From positions 1 to 9,182 of the forward strand of contig JAUWLG010000038.1 of NCBI GenBank assembly GCA_030613795.1: a stretch of DNA of 9,182 nucleotides, in the 5' to 3' direction. A program made the translations under genes and the position numbers. The notes below the pieces were generated by a model that saw only the letters and a list, made by a program, of their open reading frames with translations, was not told the DNA's origin and did not search any database. Source of the DNA: Helicobacteraceae bacterium (GTDB lineage Bacteria > Campylobacterota > Campylobacteria > Campylobacterales > Sulfurimonadaceae). Position 1 is the stretch's first letter, and every line of letters starts with the position of its first letter. Of the stretch, positions 6,575 through 9,182 are shown one piece after another.

Positions 6575-7087
6575 TTATATCATCATCGGATCAAAAGTCG
6601 GTTCGATCTCTTCATAATCTGCTACGATCTGGTCAAACATCTTTTGTGTCTTTTTGACTTTAGCGATCTGGCCATCAAAGATCTCTCTAGAGAGTGGGAA
6701 TGCCTCTGCAAGTTCCGTATAGATCATGACACGACCATTCATATGTTTATTGAATTCAGCAAATGCTGTACTTAAGTATTCACGTTTAGTTGTATGACGG
6801 AAAAGTGCTTTGATCATCTTGTCACGCTCTTTAATAGGAATTGACTCATCAATGCCTTCAGCAACACGTTTAATATCGATACGTGAAAGATAGACCCCGC
6901 TCTTGCTAGGTGCAAGAAGTCTCTCTTGAAGTTCATCTACAAAGCCTGGATACGGCTCTTCGTCAACTGCATCACCGAGATCCGGATTCGAGTCAGTATC
7001 ACAGCTTCCATCTTCACTCATATCACACTTGTCATGTACAAATTTGTCAAACTCAGCTCTTAGTTCATCCATATTTCCGTTGATCAT
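6575..7087 (-). CDS. Unknown acidic protein, last gene of the Mo-enzyme accessory operon
   Basis: 170 residues, not recognised. The N-terminal third is strongly acidic (21-46, CDMSEDGSCDTDSNPD followed by LGDAVDEEP) and looks disordered; it holds the only two cysteines (C21, C29). The rest (about 48-160) is predominantly helical and charged, with YLSRIDIKRVAEGIDESIP (66-84) and HMNGRVMIYTELAEAFPLS (115-133). No signal peptide or membrane segment is seen, so it should be cytoplasmic. The frame opens 20 codons further upstream inside the preceding gene, but AAGGA lies 7 nt before the ATG at 7087, which sets the start. The 17-nt gap to the AroE-like gene shows co-transcription, and a terminator follows. 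Position suggests an accessory role with TorD and the polyferredoxin. It does not look like the DUF3305 or DUF3306 proteins found beside formate dehydrogenases elsewhere. Confidence 0.75.
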   Translation of the reverse strand: MINGNMDELRAEFDKFVHDKCDMSEDGSCDTDSNPDLGDAVDEEPYPGFVDELQERLLAPSKSGVYLSRIDIKRVAEGIDESIPIKERDKMIKALFRHTTKREYLSTAFAEFNKHMNGRVMIYTELAEAFPLSREIFDGQIAKVKKTQKMFDQIVADYEEIEPTFDPMMI

Positions 7088-7104
7088 AACTGTTTCCTTT
7101 TTAA

Positions 7105-7863
7105 TTAATTGTTTTTTACAAAGTTGTAAGCGTTTTGTGTCAAACACTCGAGTTGAGCTTCATAGCCGATATATTCAGAGCCCAACTCAACAGCACGTTG
7201 ACGAAGTGCTGAAAGCTGTTTCGCATTTTTAAGGTCGATACAGAGTGATGGCAGATTCGCTACCATTGCTAAAGACTCGATACTTGAGGCGTCAATAACA
7301 GCATCATAACCGCTCAAGTCACAACCGCTGCTCAAACGGTTGATATCGATCTCTACACTCTCATTCATCTTCATCAATGACTCTATATATTCATGATAAA
7401 AGAAAAGTGCATGATCTCTGTTCGTCAATGCAATCGCTTTGGCTAACGCACCCGCTCCGATAACCGCGATCTTTTTTGCACCTTTTTCATCAAGCAGTTC
7501 AAAAAGAGATTGTATCGCAATAAAATCTCCAATAAGCTTTTTGTCTTTCACAACCACCACATCACATGCGCCGCAAGCAGTCGAAAGTTCACTCTGTATG
7601 TCAACGATCTCAGAAGCATTTTTTTGATACTCTGGACCAATGAACGTACCGCTTAACTGTGCATCTCTCATGTTGGAGAGGGTAAAGAAAAAGTCATCTT
7701 CACGAATGTTCATCGGGATCATCATGGCATCATCTCCGGCCGCTTTGAAAAGACGATTCATACTAACAGACAAACGGTTTTGTTGCGCCTCTTCAGCAAT
7801 GTAACCAAACAGTGTTGTCTGACGACCAATAGTGTTTGATTCATTCATACTTTCAATACTCAT
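7105..7863 (-). CDS. Shikimate dehydrogenase (AroE)-like protein with degenerate active site
   Basis: 252 residues with the AroE plan. The start (LFGYIAEEAQQNRLSVSMNRLF, 18-39) parallels the 'G.pi.hSlSP.mhN..f' region. SGTFIGPEYQK (71-81) stands where NVTxPxK is expected. ACGACDVVVVKDKKLIGDFIA (96-116) parallels 'GAVNT...GyNTDG'. A Rossmann loop GAGALAKAI (136-144) follows, then DAVIDASS, and a C-terminal EAQLECLTQNAYNF with Gln. The catalytic Lys-Asp pair is not kept: the NVTxPxK context is lost and the Asp of NTDG is replaced (FIA). The NADP-specifying NRT after the second strand is also absent. So the fold is probably kept but shikimate dehydrogenase activity is unlikely. AAGGA lies 6 nt before the ATG at 7863. 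It sits 9 nt after the polyferredoxin gene and 17 nt before the acidic protein, so it probably serves the same Mo-enzyme system. Confidence 0.7.
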   Translation of the reverse strand: MSIESMNESNTIGRQTTLFGYIAEEAQQNRLSVSMNRLFKAAGDDAMMIPMNIREDDFFFTLSNMRDAQLSGTFIGPEYQKNASEIVDIQSELSTACGACDVVVVKDKKLIGDFIAIQSLFELLDEKGAKKIAVIGAGALAKAIALTNRDHALFFYHEYIESLMKMNESVEIDINRLSSGCDLSGYDAVIDASSIESLAMVANLPSLCIDLKNAKQLSALRQRAVELGSEYIGYEAQLECLTQNAYNFVKNN

Positions 7864-7872
7864 AGGTAATCC

Positions 7873-8988
7873 TTACTTGTATATATCATCCGTTATTCCC
7901 CACAGTTCACGAGCTTCTTCCTCTTCACATTGACACTGGTAACACATCTTTGCACCGGCTAATGAGGTAAACAGACGCCCGCACTCATTACAGCTTTTGA
8001 CATTAAAGGTGACAAGGTTTTGAACACTTGGTTCAAAAAACTCTTTGACGTTGTACGAATCCGAAAGTGTCAAGGCATTCGGTTCACATACATCATGGCA
8101 GATATGACACTTTATACATAAAAATGGATCAAAATCGATCTTAGAATTACGCACATTTGAGGTCAATGAACCGGTCGGACAGACACGATAACACATCTGG
8201 CACGCAGTACACTTCTCTTCATCAAAAAGCTTTTGCGAGGTAAAACTCAATTCTGTGGCATCTACCACATGGTAGGTCGATGGCTTCTCTGCACGTTTGA
8301 GTGCCGTAAAGAGAAGTTTCCGCTTATCCGGAATACCTTTCTGTTTTAAAAGCGCGATTTTGTCATTGGTGATGGTATGTTCTACCAACTCATCTGTTGC
8401 GATCTCAACTTCTCTGTCAAATTTATGTTTTGCCGTTGCAGCATTTTTAAGTGTCAAAGCTCTAAAGAAATCACGACGCTCACCTACAGGCGTTTCGACA
8501 GTCTCTTCTGGCATATAAGCGGTGTTTTCAAGAGTAACACTGGCACTGCTCTCCATTGCCTCAAGTACATAGTTTGCCTCTTCTGCATTTGCTTCGATCT
8601 GAGCTCTACAGGTATGTGCTATATCACAGCCCTCACAGTGACCCATATCGAAGGTAATACCGTCTTTGAGCGAAGCCAGTCCGATAATGTGTTCAACACT
8701 GAAAACAGAGATACAAGGAACGTTTTTACGGCATGAGATCAGAGACTCTTCACTCGAAGCAAACTCAAAAAAGAACTCTGTTGCGCTGAAGTCATCAAGG
8801 CTCAGTGCTTCTGAAGGACAGACCCCTGCACACCCGCCGCAAGCCACACATTGAGAGAAGTTAATAGCTGGGAGTCCACCGTCTATAACAATGGCATTGG
8901 TAGGACAGATAACCTCGCATTTGGTACACTCACTGAACTTAGCAAGAGAACGGACACAGGCAGATGGATTAAGAGCGATAGCAGCCAT
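7873..8988 (-). CDS. Polyferredoxin with multiple [4Fe-4S] motifs
   Basis: 371 residues with 26 cysteines and no signal peptide, so a cytoplasmic electron carrier or maturation factor. Full ferredoxin motifs C-x2-C-x2-C-x3-C-P lie at 47-57 and 260-270. A third at 291-301 ends in C-E-P. The first cluster is atypical: C11, then C21, C24 and C28-P. A middle group (C86, C92, C118, C121, C127) is unlike a plain ferredoxin and may bind another cluster. Residues 333-354 (C-x2-C-x12-C-x2-C-x-C) look like a small zinc ribbon or rubredoxin-like knuckle. The two ferredoxin pairs are separated by about 130 residues of charged linker. Its ATG overlaps the torD stop (TAATG), implying translational coupling, and the AroE-like gene follows after 9 nt. 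It probably supports a molybdenum/tungsten oxidoreductase such as formate dehydrogenase; that enzyme is not in the window. Confidence 0.85.
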   Translation of the reverse strand: MAAIALNPSACVRSLAKFSECTKCEVICPTNAIVIDGGLPAINFSQCVACGGCAGVCPSEALSLDDFSATEFFFEFASSEESLISCRKNVPCISVFSVEHIIGLASLKDGITFDMGHCEGCDIAHTCRAQIEANAEEANYVLEAMESSASVTLENTAYMPEETVETPVGERRDFFRALTLKNAATAKHKFDREVEIATDELVEHTITNDKIALLKQKGIPDKRKLLFTALKRAEKPSTYHVVDATELSFTSQKLFDEEKCTACQMCYRVCPTGSLTSNVRNSKIDFDPFLCIKCHICHDVCEPNALTLSDSYNVKEFFEPSVQNLVTFNVKSCNECGRLFTSLAGAKMCYQCQCEEEEARELWGITDDIYK

Positions 8989-9182
8989 TATTCAGCAGCA
9001 AAACTTTCTGCAAGCAGTTCGTTGTCAGACAACATGAATTCCAATGCCATCTCAGAAGCATCGTAGTAAAGCGGCGTACGCGCTTCATACTTCATGTTGA
9101 TAAGGTACATCGGTGCCCATTGAAGAAGATGGGTGTTTAAAAACTCTTTTTGTGCATTTAAAAAGTCCTTGACTGACTCTTC
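8988..9182 (-). CDS. TorD/DmsD-family chaperone, C-terminal fragment
   Basis: The last 64 codons of a gene that enters from the right edge. The visible peptide includes FLNTHLLQWAPMYL, then INMKYEARTPLYYDASEMAL and EFMLSDNELL. The 'F...HL..WAP.....A.TP.Y...A.....' arrangement is the usual end of TorD-family chaperones. These bind the twin-arginine signal and apo-form of periplasmic molybdoenzymes such as TMAO reductase or formate dehydrogenase in the cytoplasm, so that cofactor is loaded before export. Its stop overlaps the polyferredoxin start by one base (TAATG). The N-terminal part, including most of the helical domain, is not visible, so subfamily and client cannot be told. The client enzyme probably lies beyond the right edge. 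Confidence 0.78.
   Translation of the reverse strand, partial: EESVKDFLNAQKEFLNTHLLQWAPMYLINMKYEARTPLYYDASEMALEFMLSDNELLAESFAAE

Noticed and set aside
7088..7147. 20-codon upstream extension of the acidic protein
   Set aside because: It would overlap the end of the AroE-like gene, and the AAGGA before 7087 gives a well-placed start.
8297..8736. Cysteine- and serine-rich open frames opposite the polyferredoxin gene
   Set aside because: Mirror products of a strongly supported ferredoxin gene on the other strand; no independent start signals.

Overview
The window looks like the chromosome of a free-living, chemolithotrophic member of the Campylobacterota (formerly Epsilonproteobacteria), probably close to Sulfurimonas or a relative. 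Three things support this. The first is the gene string mrp / ispDF fusion / HP1021-type atypical response regulator / sat-like / pgpA, which I know from Campylobacter jejuni (Cj1606c to Cj1610). The second is the fused IspD-IspF enzyme. The third is a TorD plus polyferredoxin operon of the kind that accompanies molybdenum or tungsten oxidoreductases. The assignment comes from recognising proteins and synteny, not from a database search.

Layout. (1) Positions 1-1565, minus strand: thiC (thiamin pyrimidine synthase), then the 5' end of mrp/apbC, an Fe-S carrier ATPase, which runs off the left edge. A sigma70-like promoter with a perfect dyad inside it lies between them. (2) Positions 1566-1892: a divergent intergenic region with a palindromic -10 element, a good ispDF -10, and three exact plus one near match to the HP1021 box remembered from H. 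pylori. (3) Positions 1893-5659, plus strand: ispDF, the HP1021-like regulator, a divergent ATP-sulfurylase-like protein and pgpA. The first three are butted or overlapping; pgpA follows a 73-nt gap holding a hairpin. (4) Positions 5663-6432, minus strand: a Tautomerase_2-type protein and an unrecognised 84-residue protein with its own, probably leaderless, promoter. (5) Positions 6521-9182, minus strand: a tight operon of torD (C-terminal end only), a 26-cysteine polyferredoxin, a degenerate shikimate-dehydrogenase-like protein and an unknown acidic protein, closed by a hairpin terminator.

How the genes fit together. ThiC carries a [4Fe-4S] cluster, and Mrp/ApbC is an Fe-S carrier genetically tied to ThiC function in Salmonella, so that pair makes sense. 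The ispDF operon mixes isoprenoid and phospholipid housekeeping enzymes with a global regulator that may control its own promoter. The right-hand operon probably matures, or passes electrons to, a Mo/W oxidoreductase (such as formate dehydrogenase) encoded outside the window.

Most interesting leads. The AroE-like protein has lost its catalytic residues inside a Mo-enzyme accessory operon. The 'sulfate adenylyltransferase' has lost both sulfate-binding arginines. HP1021 boxes cluster at the promoter of the regulator's own operon. A dyad fills the spacer of the mrp promoter. I saw no mobile element, CRISPR array, tRNA or rRNA.
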